Assembly: GCF_001613405.1 (NCBI RefSeq)
Contig: NZ_BDCH01000020.1
Coordinates: 1 to 64,000, forward strand
DNA from: Nocardia crassostreae
GTDB lineage: Bacteria > Actinomycetota > Actinomycetes > Mycobacteriales > Mycobacteriaceae
Direction: 5' to 3'
Length of the DNA: 64,000 nucleotides
The notes beneath the pieces are model-generated. The model was not told the DNA's origin, did not search any database, and worked only from the letters and a program-made list of their open reading frames with translations. This document shows, piece by piece, positions 1-8,232 of the stretch. The translations under genes were made by a program, and so were the position numbers. Within the stretch, counting starts at the first letter, position 1, and each line of letters opens with the position of its first letter.

Positions 1-1311
1 CCAGTACTCCGAGCCGTGCAGGCCCATCAGGCGGTAGTGCGGGTTGAGCACGGCCGAGGAGCGGCACCAGACCTCGTCCGCGGCCAGGGAGAGCATGACG
101 CCGCCCGCGGCGGCGTTACCGGCCAGGGCGGAGATCACGAGTTTGTCGGTGGTGGTGAGGATTTCCTCGACGAGGTCGTCCATGGCGTTGATATTGCGCC
201 AGGACTCCGCGGCCGGATCGGCGGCGGCCTCGATGACGTTCAGGTGGATGCCGTTGGAGAAGAAGTCGCGAGCAGGGCCGAGCACCAGCACGTTCACCGG
301 CCGGGAGCACGCGTATCGATAGGCTTCCAGTAGGCGCTGGCACTGTTCGGTGCTCATGGCGCCGCAGGCGAAGGCGAATTCGAGGTATCCGACCTCGCCG
401 TGCTCGCGGTAGCGCAGTTCCGGCCAGGTGTCGGGGGTGGCGGCCTCGGTCGGCGTTACCGGGACTTCCGGAATGCCCGCCAGCAGTTCGGGGCCGAGTA
501 CGTGCGTGGCGGGCTGTTTGAAAGTGGCCGGGCCGCCGGGCATTCGGCGGGCGCGCAGCTGCGGCAGCCACACCGCGCCATCGCCGGTGGCGCGGCAGAT
601 CGCGCCGTCGCGGGTGGCGATGACGGTTCCGGCGGGACCGCGCAGCTGATCCTCGTAATGGCCGCCGTGCAGGAAGAACTCCCGCCCGAACAGCGAATCC
701 AGTACGCCCGGTTGCGAATCCGCCGCGCGCAGCTTGCGCAGGACGGTCGCGGTGCTGTCCTGCGACCAGTCGATGCGCCGGAATTCCTGTGCGTGATAGG
801 GCCGCAGCTGCCCGGTCACATCCGGCCGCGCGTAGTCGAGGGGTTCCGGTGTGAACCCGCCGTGCTCGAACCGCTCCACGGCCAGCAGTACGGCGCGCAC
901 GGTCGCATCCGCGACCTCGTTCCGATACAGCTCGCTCTTCCCGCCGGTGGCGGGAAACGGTTCACTGGCCCAGATCGGCCCCGCGTCCATCTCGGCCATG
1001 GCCTGGAGCACGGTCACACCCCATTGCGGTGCGTTCTCGTGAATCGCCCAGTCCAGCGAGGACGGCCCGCGGTCGCCCTTGGGCCCCGGATGCACGATGA
1101 GCACGGTGTGCGAGGTCCAGATGTCCTCCGGAATCGCCGTGGTGAGCATGGGCGCGAGTATCAATTGCGGCCGGAACCGCGCCACTCCCGCCCGGAGCTC
1201 GTCGTCCCCCGGTGCCAGCTCCACCCCCACGTGATGCCCGCGTTCCCTCAACTCGGTGTGGACCCGCTGCGTGAGGCTGTTGAACGCGCTGGCGACCAGC
1301 AGGATGCGCAC
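1..1311 (-). CDS. hoxX: HoxX-like hydrogenase maturation protein, 3' end outside window
   Basis: The frame is open from GTG at 1311, preceded by a GGAGG ribosome site, to the window edge: 437 codons without a stop. Residues 1 to about 270 form a formyltransferase-like domain beginning MRILLVASAFNS and containing HPGPKGDRGPSSLDWA. The rest is a crotonase (enoyl-CoA hydratase) domain with the oxyanion-hole segment AGNAAAGGVMLS and the HoxX-typical ending NPHYRLMGLHGSEYW. This fusion is characteristic of HoxX, a cytoplasmic protein that generates CO for the active site of oxygen-tolerant [NiFe]-hydrogenases from a formyl-carrier; the family is usually about 550-600 residues, so some 120-160 are missing off the left edge. 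No hydrogenase genes are on the window side of it. Confidence 0.9.
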   Translation of the reverse strand, partial: MRILLVASAFNSLTQRVHTELRERGHHVGVELAPGDDELRAGVARFRPQLILAPMLTTAIPEDIWTSHTVLIVHPGPKGDRGPSSLDWAIHENAPQWGVTVLQAMAEMDAGPIWASEPFPATGGKSELYRNEVADATVRAVLLAVERFEHGGFTPEPLDYARPDVTGQLRPYHAQEFRRIDWSQDSTATVLRKLRAADSQPGVLDSLFGREFFLHGGHYEDQLRGPAGTVIATRDGAICRATGDGAVWLPQLRARRMPGGPATFKQPATHVLGPELLAGIPEVPVTPTEAATPDTWPELRYREHGEVGYLEFAFACGAMSTEQCQRLLEAYRYACSRPVNVLVLGPARDFFSNGIHLNVIEAAADPAAESWRNINAMDDLVEEILTTTDKLVISALAGNAAAGGVMLSLAADEVWCRSSAVLNPHYRLMGLHGSEYW

Positions 1312-1629
1312 GTACTTCCTCCATCAAACATGTAGCGAACGAACAGCCGAATCCCCGGCGTCCGTGCGTAGTTCGCAGACGAAGCTAGCCAGCCGATAAC
1401 TCGAGCGCACCTCGTGACCCGATTACCGGGTTCTGAAACGTTGCATTGTGAGAGCTATTTGCCATGGTGAGCGATATGTCCGATTTTTAAACCTACATTT
1501 CAGTGTTATCAGTGCCACACACCCCGTGGGATAGGTTGTCCTAAGCGGGACATTGACGTTCACGGGACGTTAGTCGAAAACATGAATCAACCTCTCCGCC
1601 AACCTGAATGACTCCTTTCGACGTGTTGA
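1312..1629. other. Intergenic stretch without a recognisable gene
   Basis: About 320 bases between the hoxX start and the first small gene. The base composition is less GC-rich than its surroundings, especially around 1440-1510, as expected for promoter DNA. Open frames across it are short and lack ribosome sites. It probably holds the hoxX promoter on the minus strand. No terminator-like hairpin was found. Confidence 0.5.
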
Positions 1630-1746
1630 TCAGGAGTTGCCGACCGCATGCCGACCGTAGGTCGACACGGCCCGCCACCACGCCCCCGCCCGAAACGCAG
1701 CGGCGGCAACAGGAACGAAACTGAGCAGCCAAAGCCCGGTGTTCAT
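1630..1746 (-). CDS. Candidate 38-residue membrane microprotein
   Basis: An ATG at 1746 sits 7 bases behind an AGGAGA ribosome site and opens a 38-codon frame. The peptide begins MNTGLWLLSFVPVAAAAF, a single hydrophobic helix, and ends in a short basic tail. It lies 15 bases downstream of the 100-residue gene on the same strand, so the two would be cotranscribed. No family is recognised. Support is limited to the ribosome site, spacing and hydrophobic profile, so it could be a chance frame. Confidence 0.45.
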   Translation of the reverse strand: MNTGLWLLSFVPVAAAAFRAGAWWRAVSTYGRHAVGNS

Positions 1747-1761
1747 GGTCGTCTCCTGAGA

Positions 1762-2064
1762 TCAGTCGAGGACGACGCGCTGGAGGAGCGCATCGAAGAG
1801 GGTTGTGTCCCACGGGGTCGCGTCGGCCCCGGCGAGAATCGCGTCCAGCAATGGCGCGTGCGCCAGACTCCCCGGGCCGTAGTACCCGGTGGTGCGGGCG
1901 CTGACGAGAACGGCATGGATGAAGATCGCGTACGCCTGCGAGCGCGGCGCAAGGTTCGCGCCGCCCGTGGCTTCGAGCTGTCGCAGTAGAACTTCGGCGG
2001 CGTCGATGACGTCCTGGATGACCTGAATCTCGATCTGCTTGAGATCCTCGCGGCTGCTGGCCAC
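1762..2064 (-). CDS. Hypothetical 100-residue protein divergent from XRE regulator
   Basis: A GTG at 2064 follows a strong AAAGGAGG ribosome site with a 7-base gap. The product is a soluble, mostly helical protein starting MASSREDLKQIEIQVIQDV, with no membrane segment or recognised motif. It is transcribed away from the XRE/DUF5753 gene with about 215 bases between the starts, a common arrangement for small partners of this regulator class in actinomycetes. The frame has codon use like its neighbours. Function unknown. Confidence 0.7.
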   Translation of the reverse strand: MASSREDLKQIEIQVIQDVIDAAEVLLRQLEATGGANLAPRSQAYAIFIHAVLVSARTTGYYGPGSLAHAPLLDAILAGADATPWDTTLFDALLQRVVLD

Positions 2065-2279
2065 TGTGCCGACCTCCTTTGCTTGGGCTAACGACGGGTT
2101 GCGCTGCGCGCCAACAGAACACGTCCAGGACCAGCGAGGAGGGGCATAAACTGGCTGAATTCACCTCATTTGATGCAAACGCCCAGCATAAAAACCAAGA
2201 ATTCCATGATCAATTACCAGAATCCGGGCTCGTAATTACCAAAAAACGGTGTCCCGCCACCCATCCTGGAGATTCATCA

Positions 2280-3164
2280 ATGGTTGACACGGGTTCCACA
2301 GTCCCGCGGCGTCAGCTCGGACGCTATCTGCGGGAGTTGCGCCAGCAGTCGGGACTGACCCTCGTAGAGGTCGCCCGGAGAATCGAGCGTGGGGTTAGCA
2401 CGGTCCAGCGGCTCGAGGCTGGTCGAGCCGACAATATTCGCTTAGCGGACATCGAGGCCCTGTGCCAGGTGCTGGGAGCCAGCGAGACCGAGACCGCTGC
2501 GCTCAAAGGACTTGCTCAGCAAGGCAACGCCAGAAGTTGGTGGCACCAGTACAACGACCTGATTCCGGCCAACTTCGATGTGTACATGGGGTTGGAGTCC
2601 GCAGCGCAGGAGTTGACTCTGTTCCAGGAACTGATTCCCGGCCTGATGCAGACCGCCGACTACTTCCGGGCTTTGCTTCGCGCGGCGCGGCCAAATGAGA
2701 TCGACACCGAGATTTCGCGGCGTGTCGAGATGCGGATGCATCGGCAGGCTCTGATGGCCCGCCGCGCTCAGGCTGCGACTCTCGACATGATTCTCGACGA
2801 ATCCGCTTTGCACAGAGTGATCGGCAGTCGTCGAATAATGGCCGCTCAACTGCGGCACCTGGCGGATGCCGGGACACAGCCGGACGCGACCATTCGTATC
2901 CTGCCGTACTCCGCCGGGGTGCCGCTGGGCGATCTAACAGGACCGTTCATCATTCTCGACTTCGGAGAGGGTATCGTCGACCAGCCCCTCGAGCCCTCCG
3001 TGGTTTACGTCGAGAGCTATACCGGGGCAATGTATTTCGATGATGAGGACAATGTCGAGCGCTATCGCGCTGCGCACGAGGCGTTGCGGCGGGTAGCGTT
3101 GGATGGGCAGCGCAGTCGTGATCTACTTCGTCAAGCGGCAAGGGAGTATGAGCGTGAACGATGA
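2280..3164 (+). CDS. XRE-family regulator with DUF5753 domain
   Basis: A 294-residue protein. The N-terminal helix-turn-helix (about residues 10-70) reads LGRYLRELRQQSGLTLVEVA then STVQRLEAGRA. The remainder is the DUF5753 domain of Scr1/WhiJ-like actinomycete regulators, recognisable from LIPGLMQTADYFRALL, RRVEMRMHRQALM and the end VYVESYTGAMYFDDE. I chose ATG 2280 because the helix-turn-helix starts directly after it; the longer open frame upstream is not protein-like. It overlaps the following DUF397 gene by 17 bases. By family it binds DNA and is thought to be relieved by its DUF397 partner, but the regulated process is unknown here. Confidence 0.9.
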   Translation: MVDTGSTVPRRQLGRYLRELRQQSGLTLVEVARRIERGVSTVQRLEAGRADNIRLADIEALCQVLGASETETAALKGLAQQGNARSWWHQYNDLIPANFDVYMGLESAAQELTLFQELIPGLMQTADYFRALLRAARPNEIDTEISRRVEMRMHRQALMARRAQAATLDMILDESALHRVIGSRRIMAAQLRHLADAGTQPDATIRILPYSAGVPLGDLTGPFIILDFGEGIVDQPLEPSVVYVESYTGAMYFDDEDNVERYRAAHEALRRVALDGQRSRDLLRQAAREYERER

Positions 3165-3351
3165 GCTATTCGGTGCCCGCTGGTTCAAGAGCAGCTATAG
3201 CGGCGCCAGCCAAGAGTGTGTCGAGGTTGCTCATCTGAGCAACGGCATGGTCGGAGTTCGAGACTCGAAGAATCCCAATGGTGGAGTCCTGATTCTTGCC
3301 CCTGAGGTGTGGGATGCATTTACCGCGAGCGAGCTTTGCGCTGAGCACTGA
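3148..3351 (+). CDS. DUF397 protein, first copy
   Basis: A 67-residue protein starting MSVNDELFGARWFKSSYSGA from ATG 3148 behind AGGGAG. It shows the whole DUF397 pattern: W-F-K-S-S-Y-S, a central CVEVAH, VGVRDSKNP and a terminal W-DAF. DUF397 proteins (BldB-related) are small cytoplasmic partners of XRE/DUF5753 regulators in actinomycetes. Its start lies inside the end of the regulator gene, so the two are translationally coupled. Confidence 0.9.
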   Translation: MSVNDELFGARWFKSSYSGASQECVEVAHLSNGMVGVRDSKNPNGGVLILAPEVWDAFTASELCAEH

Positions 3352-3523
3352 TTCGTCGGGATTGCGCTGGTTCAAGAGCAGCCACAGTGGTGGCAGCCAG
3401 GACTGCGTCGAAGTCGCCCATCTCGGTGACGGTTCGGTCGGCGTCCGGGACTCCAAGGACCCCATGGGTTCTGCGCTGATCTTCACGTCGGCGCAGTGGG
3501 ATGCGTTCATCGCTGGTCTTTGA
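3314..3523 (+). CDS. DUF397 protein, second copy
   Basis: A second DUF397 domain (LRWFKSSHSGGSQDCVEVAH, then VGVRDSKDP and WDAFIAGL) follows directly. The only canonical starts are ATG 3314 or TTG 3296, both inside the preceding DUF397 gene in another frame, giving a 69-residue protein with a poorly conserved N-terminus. The two copies differ at many positions, so this is an older tandem duplication. Its 3' end overlaps the convergent MocR gene by 17 bases. Confidence 0.8.
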   Translation: MHLPRASFALSTDSSGLRWFKSSHSGGSQDCVEVAHLGDGSVGVRDSKDPMGSALIFTSAQWDAFIAGL

Positions 3524-4961
3524 CTGGTGCGGGCGGGTCGGGGAGGGCTAGGCACAGGGCCTCCAGGGCGGCGGTGAAGCCGTGGTCGGAGGGGGTGCCG
3601 TAGCCGAGGACGAGGCCGTCTCGGGTGGGCATGGGGCTGGCGGGGTGGCGGTAGGGGTGGAGGCCGTCCAGGGCGAGGCCCAGTCGGCGGGCGGCTTGGA
3701 CGGTGGAATCCTCTGTGCCGTCGGGGAGTTCGAGGACGGCGTGCAGGCCCGCGGCGATTCCGCTGATGTGGATGTGGGGGAAGCGGGTGGCGAGGGTGTG
3801 CATCAGGAGGTCGTGGCGGCGGCGGTAGGTGATGCGGGTGCGGCGGAGGTGGCGGTCGTAGGCGCCTGAAGTGAAGAAGTCGGCGAGGGTTAGTTGGTCT
3901 ACGGCGCTGACCTGCATTTCGCGAGGGCCCTTGGCGGACAGGACCTTGTCGATGAGGCGGACGGGGAGCGCCATCCAGCCGACGCGGAGGGCGGGGGAGA
4001 GGCTCTTGCTGACCGAGCCCAGGTAGACGACGCGTTCGGGGTCGAGACCTTGGACAGCGCCGACGGGCTCGCGGTCGTAGCGGAATTCGCCGTCGTAGTC
4101 GTCCTCGAGCACCACGCCGCCGGTGGAGCGTGCCCAATCGATCACTGCCGCACGGCGTTCCGGGTGCAGGGGGCCGCCGGTGGGGTATTGGTGCGCGGGG
4201 GTCAGCAGGACGGCTCGGGCGTCGGTGGCGGTGAGTTCGTCGATGCGTGCGCCGTGCGGGTCGACCGTCAGCGGGACGGTCTCCTGGCCCGCGCCGTGCA
4301 GGATCTGGCGGTAGTAGCCCAATCCGTACGCCTCCATGGCAATCGGGCCCTCCAGGACCGTCGCCAGCAGTTGCAGGCCCTGGGCGAATCCGGAGCAGAT
4401 GACAATCCGCTCGGGCTCGGTGCGCACACCGCGCGCCCGCGTCAGATATTCGGCCAGGGCGGTGCGCAATTCGACGCGACTGCGCGGATCACCCACGCCG
4501 AAGGCGTCATTGGGCGCGGCGGTCAGGGCGCGGCGCGTGGAGGCGATCCAGTCCGTGCGCGGGAAGGCCGCCGCATTGGGTGAACTCGGTTGCAGGTCGT
4601 GCCGTACCCGGCGCGGGGCCGGGCGGTAGGGGCGTCCGGTGCGCTCCTCCGGGGCGGGCGCGGCCCGCTGCGCCACCCGGGTGCCGGAACCCTGGCGCGC
4701 CGTCAGCCAGCCCTCCTCCACCAATTCGGCATAGGCCGCGGCCACGGTATTGCGGGCTATGCCCAAGTCGATGGCGAGGCTGCGATACGGCGGCAGCCGC
4801 GTCCCGGGCGCGAGCCGCCCGGAGCGAATGGCCTCCCGCAGCGCGGCCATGAGCCGAACCCGGCGATTCCCCACCCCGGCCAGCTCGAGGTGCAGGTCGA
4901 CACCCTGATCCGTCTCGGATAGCTCCGGAGAGCGCCTGGAATTGACCCATGTTTCCACCAT
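3507..4961 (-). CDS. MocR/GntR-family regulator with aminotransferase-like domain
   Basis: A 484-residue protein. Residues about 20-110 are a GntR winged helix (ALREAIRSGRLAPGTRLPPY, RNTVAAAYAELVEEGWL). The rest is a fold-type I PLP-dependent aminotransferase domain with the lysine-bearing YLGSVSKSLSPALRVGW and the preceding VVLEDDYDGEFRYDREP, both hallmarks of the MocR subfamily. Such proteins are PLP-sensing transcription factors. It is divergent from the AhpD-like gene with only 46 bases between starts, so the shared region is its likely operator site and the AhpD/MFS pair its likely targets. The PdxR role cannot be assigned because no PLP synthesis genes are adjacent. Confidence 0.92.
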   Translation of the reverse strand: MVETWVNSRRSPELSETDQGVDLHLELAGVGNRRVRLMAALREAIRSGRLAPGTRLPPYRSLAIDLGIARNTVAAAYAELVEEGWLTARQGSGTRVAQRAAPAPEERTGRPYRPAPRRVRHDLQPSSPNAAAFPRTDWIASTRRALTAAPNDAFGVGDPRSRVELRTALAEYLTRARGVRTEPERIVICSGFAQGLQLLATVLEGPIAMEAYGLGYYRQILHGAGQETVPLTVDPHGARIDELTATDARAVLLTPAHQYPTGGPLHPERRAAVIDWARSTGGVVLEDDYDGEFRYDREPVGAVQGLDPERVVYLGSVSKSLSPALRVGWMALPVRLIDKVLSAKGPREMQVSAVDQLTLADFFTSGAYDRHLRRTRITYRRRHDLLMHTLATRFPHIHISGIAAGLHAVLELPDGTEDSTVQAARRLGLALDGLHPYRHPASPMPTRDGLVLGYGTPSDHGFTAALEALCLALPDPPAPVKDQR

Positions 4962-5007
4962 GGGAATGAACCCTATACGTGGGTCTTTCCGCCCGTACGT
5001 TTATGTC

Positions 5008-5460
5008 ATGACAACGATCCAGATCGCCGAACGCATGAACTTCTCCGCCGTCGCCCCCAAGGTCTTCAAGGCCGTCATGGCCCTCGACGCCGCCGCCCGC
5101 CAGGGCATCGATCCGGTCCTGCTGGAACTGGTGCAGATTCGCGCCTCGCAGATCAACCGCTGCGCCTACTGCATCGATTACCACACCACCGATGCCCGCA
5201 AGGCCGGTGAAGCCGAGGAGCGCATCTACCAGCTCAGCGCCTGGGAGGAGTCGAGCCTGTTCACCGCCCGCGAGCGCGCCGCCCTCGCCCTCACCGAGGC
5301 CGTCACCAAACTCCCCGAAGGCGTTCCGGATTCGGTCTACAACGAGGCCGCCGAACACTTCGGCGAATCCGAACTCGCCCAGCTCATTGCGCTCATCTTC
5401 ACCACCAATGCCTGAAACCGGATGAACGTCACCACCCGCAAGACCCCCGGAACCTTCTGA
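5008..5460 (+). pseudogene. AhpD-like carboxymuconolactone decarboxylase family gene with in-frame TGA
   Basis: From ATG 5008 the frame encodes an AhpD-superfamily protein with the redox motif CAYCIDYH (CxxCxxxH) at residues about 52-59. It stops at TGA 5413-5415 after IALIFTTNA. The same frame then continues for 14 sense codons, NRMNVTTRKTPGTF, to a second TGA at 5458-5460. Members of the family normally read I-N-A-W-N-R here, so the first TGA replaces a Trp codon (TGG to TGA). The catalytic cysteines are upstream, so the 135-residue short form may still be made. The family detoxifies peroxides as cytoplasmic thiol peroxidases. It is followed after 75 bases by the MFS gene. Confidence 0.85.
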
Positions 5461-5535
5461 TCCGCTGATCTCGACGCGACGGGCGGCTCCCCGCGAGCCG
5501 CCCCGGGACCCCTTGTGCACGAAAGGTTTTCCACC

Positions 5536-6705
5536 ATGACCGCCCTCACCTCCGCCCCCGAGCGCGCCACCGTGCGCGGCTGGCTCGCCGTCCTGGCCGT
5601 GACGCTCGGCATCTTCTCCCTGATGACCTCCGAACTGCTGCCCGTCGGCCTGCTCACCCCGGTCGGCTCGGCCCTGAACATCTCCGAGGGCGCCGCCGGG
5701 CTCATGGTGACGGTGCCCGGTCTGGTGGCCGCCTTCTCCGCACCACTGATCACGATCCTCACCGGCCGCATCGACCGCCGCATCATGCTCGTCGCCCTCA
5801 TCGCGCTCATGGGCGCGGCCAATCTCGCCTCCAGCATGGCGACCAGCTTCACCGTCATCCTCATCGCGCGCTTCCTGATCGGCATCGCGGTCGGCGGCTT
5901 CTGGTCCATCGCGGGCAGTATCGCGCTGCGCCTGGTGCCCGAGCATCAGGTGGGCCGCGCCACCGCCGTCATCTTCGGCGGCGTCGAAACCGCCTCCGTC
6001 TTCGGCGTTCCCACCGGCACCTTCATCGGCGATCTGAGCGGTTGGCGCGCCGCCTTCGCCGTGGTCGGCCTGCTCGGCCTGGTCTCGGTGATCGCCATGG
6101 CCTTCCTGCTGCCCAGCCTGCCCGCGCAGCGCACCATCGGATTCGCGGATCTGCCCAAGGTTTTCGGCGCCAATGCCACCCTGCGCGCCGCGCTGGCCCT
6201 GACCTTCCTGGTGATCACCGGCCACTTCCTGGCCTACACCTTCGTGCGCCCCATCCTGCTCGGCGACGGCATCGGCGACCACGCCATCGGCGTACTGCTG
6301 CTGGTGTTCGGGATTGCGGGAATCTGCGGCAACTTCCTCGTCGGCGCACTGGTCGCGAAGAGCCTGCGCGGTGCGACGGCCGCCATCGTGGCCGCCCTCA
6401 CCGCGGCCATGCTGATCCTCGCCGTCGCCGATCACACGACCCTCACCGCGGCCGCCGCGCTCGTTCTCTGGGGCCTGGGCTACGGTGCGGTTCCGGTGAC
6501 CTTCCAGACCTGGATCATGCGCTCGGCCCCGGACGCCACCGAAGCCGCCTCGTCGCTGTTCGTCTCGGTCTTCAATATCCCGATCGCCCTCGGCGCGCTG
6601 TTCGGCGGCTTCGCGGTCAATGGCATTGCCACCACCAGCGTGCTCTGGATCGGCGCGGCTATGATCCTGCTCGCGCTGCCCATCATTCGCGGCGCCCGCC
6701 ACTGA
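5536..6705 (+). CDS. MFS transporter, DHA1 (AraJ/Bcr-like) efflux pump
   Basis: A 389-residue protein with about twelve hydrophobic segments. The opening, LAVTLGIFSLMTSELLPVGL, with ELLPVG in the first helix is typical of the AraJ/PbuE/chloramphenicol-exporter branch, and GRIDRR follows helix 2 as the MFS motif A region. I start at ATG 5536, 12 bases after GAAAGG, and not at the in-frame GTG 5515. It is expected to be a proton-coupled exporter of small molecules, substrate unknown. It probably shares a transcript with the AhpD-like gene and so may be under the divergent MocR regulator. Confidence 0.9.
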   Translation: MTALTSAPERATVRGWLAVLAVTLGIFSLMTSELLPVGLLTPVGSALNISEGAAGLMVTVPGLVAAFSAPLITILTGRIDRRIMLVALIALMGAANLASSMATSFTVILIARFLIGIAVGGFWSIAGSIALRLVPEHQVGRATAVIFGGVETASVFGVPTGTFIGDLSGWRAAFAVVGLLGLVSVIAMAFLLPSLPAQRTIGFADLPKVFGANATLRAALALTFLVITGHFLAYTFVRPILLGDGIGDHAIGVLLLVFGIAGICGNFLVGALVAKSLRGATAAIVAALTAAMLILAVADHTTLTAAAALVLWGLGYGAVPVTFQTWIMRSAPDATEAASSLFVSVFNIPIALGALFGGFAVNGIATTSVLWIGAAMILLALPIIRGARH

Positions 6706-6724
6706 ATCCGATTCGCACACACCA

Positions 6725-6752
6725 GCTGAGCCCGGCGCAAGCCGGGCTCAGC
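6725..6752. terminator. Bidirectional hairpin terminator
   Basis: A perfect 12-bp stem (GCTGAGCCCGGC and its complement) closes a GCAA tetraloop, lying 19 bases after the MFS stop and 21 bases before the end of the convergent Nudix gene. There is no long T run, as usual for high-GC actinomycetes. Confidence 0.8.
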
Positions 6753-6773
6753 TATTCGCGTATCGGGCCGGAC

Positions 6774-7268
6774 TCACATCCGATAGGTGGCGAGAATGGC
6801 GCGAATGGAGGAGGTGACGGGTAGCTCGCCATCGAGGGGCAACCAGCGATAGTCGGCATAGTTGGTGAGCTGAATCGGCGAGACGGCCGCCACTTCGACC
6901 GCGAAATGCTCCCGGCGAACCGGCTTTCCGGCACTCGACAAATAGTCGAAACCGCCGAGGTGCCGGTGGATGTCGACCACCGTCAGCCCGGTCTCCTCCG
7001 CGACGGCCCGCGCCACGGCTCTGGCCAGCGATTCCCCGGTGCGCACAATGGTTCCCGGCAGGCTCAGCGTGCTGCGCCCCTCGGCGTATTCATCGCGCTC
7101 CAGCAGCAGTACCGAGCCGTCCCGCTCCAGTACCACTCCGACTCGCAAGGCCACGCCTTCCGCGGCGGCCTTCTCCGACAATTCGGCCAGTGCAGATTCC
7201 CCGACAGACTGTCTGGGCGACAACTCGAAACCCTGCACTGCACACCCGCATCCCGTAACACCGGACAT
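6774..7268 (-). CDS. Nudix hydrolase-fold protein with degenerate Nudix box
   Basis: A 164-residue protein with the Nudix fold from about residue 38: VLRV-type strand ALRVGVVLERDGSVLLLERD, then the box region GTIVRTGESLARAVARAVAE followed by ETGL. The consensus G-x5-E-x7-RE-U-xEE-xGU is only partly kept: the first glycine is Thr and the RE pair is RA, while EE and the trailing GL remain. Family members cleave nucleoside diphosphate derivatives using metal bound by these acidic residues, so activity may be altered or lost. The first 35 residues are unlike the family and the true start could lie further in. Confidence 0.8.
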   Translation of the reverse strand: MSGVTGCGCAVQGFELSPRQSVGESALAELSEKAAAEGVALRVGVVLERDGSVLLLERDEYAEGRSTLSLPGTIVRTGESLARAVARAVAEETGLTVVDIHRHLGGFDYLSSAGKPVRREHFAVEVAAVSPIQLTNYADYRWLPLDGELPVTSSIRAILATYRM

Positions 7269-7428
7269 CCACGACCAGTACCACCTTCAACGCTACCGCC
7301 CGAGAAGCATTCAGCAGCAGTTGAATACAGTACTTCCGTTGCAAATAATCCGTACGGATATCCAGCCCGGAAATATTTCGTAACCAACCGGAGACAGACC
7401 TGGCGGTTCGTCAACTCGGATTTTCGGT

Positions 7429-8181
7429 TCACGGCAACCGGGCGGAACGCGGCAGCGCCGTCTCCCGCAGGAACCCCTCCAACAGGTCCGCGATCATGGT
7501 CGCGCCCCGGCTGTTCTGATGGACGAAATCCGAGGTCAGCGCCAGCTGCCTGCCCTCGGCAATGGCATCGTAGGACCGCCGCAGCAGCTTGTGGCCGAGC
7601 ACCGAGGTGTACCGCTGGACCAGGCCCTCCGGATACGGCAGGGCAATGGCCCCGCAGCCTTCCAGATAGTCGCGCTGACGCTCGAACAGCGGCAGATACT
7701 CCACATGGTGATCGGCGGCCACCGCCCACGCCGCCTCGGCGAACTGCGCGCCGATCCGGACCGCCGGGGAGGCCAGATCCTGGCCCAGGGCGGGCGGGGA
7801 CAGCACGGCCAGGTGCGCATCGGTCTCCGCGTCCAGGCGGCCGATGATGGCGGCGAGATTCTCCCGGTACCGCTCCAGCGTGGGCGCGACCGCCAGGCCC
7901 TTCTTCTGCATGACCTTTTCCGCATTGGCCGCGCTCAGCGTGGCCCAGGCGTCATTGGTGCCGATCAGCACGGAGACCACATCCGGCTGCGCCGCGATGA
8001 CATCGTCGAGCCGGGCCAGCAGATTGGCCGAGGTGTCGCCATTGACCCCGGCATTGGTGAATGTGACGCCCTGCCCGCGCAGACGCTCGGCCAGAATCGG
8101 GATGTAGCCCACCCCGTACTGTCCGCGCGTCTGGCTGTCACCGGCGCACACGATTCGCATTGCCATTCCGATCGACCTCAT
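7429..8181 (-). CDS. SGNH/GDSL-type hydrolase
   Basis: A 250-residue cytoplasmic protein with no signal peptide. All SGNH blocks are present: CAGDSQTRG (nucleophile Ser in block I), NAGVNGDTS (Gly, block II), VLIGTNDAW (Asn, block III) and DFVHQN (Asp and His, block V). These enzymes are esterases or lipases of broad specificity. The start at 8181 gives MRSIGMAMRIVCAGDS; the ATG seven codons in (MRIVCAGDS) is an equally good choice. It is divergent from the AraC-like gene with about 50 bases between. Confidence 0.88.
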   Translation of the reverse strand: MRSIGMAMRIVCAGDSQTRGQYGVGYIPILAERLRGQGVTFTNAGVNGDTSANLLARLDDVIAAQPDVVSVLIGTNDAWATLSAANAEKVMQKKGLAVAPTLERYRENLAAIIGRLDAETDAHLAVLSPPALGQDLASPAVRIGAQFAEAAWAVAADHHVEYLPLFERQRDYLEGCGAIALPYPEGLVQRYTSVLGHKLLRRSYDAIAEGRQLALTSDFVHQNSRGATMIADLLEGFLRETALPRSARLP

Positions 8182-8232
8182 TTCATCCGGGTGACCGGCT
8201 CGAACCCGCCGGTCCCGACTAGCCTCGCAATC

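Noticed and set aside
4962..5007. Imperfect symmetric element ACGTGGG...CCCGTACGT between mocR and the AhpD-like gene
   Set aside because: The arms do not match well enough; MocR factors often use direct repeats, which I could not identify with confidence.
4507..6720. 737-codon minus-strand frame over the AhpD and MFS genes
   Set aside because: A high-GC shadow rich in Gly, Asp, Arg and His opposite two well-recognised genes.
7519..8232. Long plus-strand frame leading into the AraC-like gene
   Set aside because: It is the mirror of the SGNH hydrolase on the other strand; its translation is compositionally biased and has no family features until GTG 8233.
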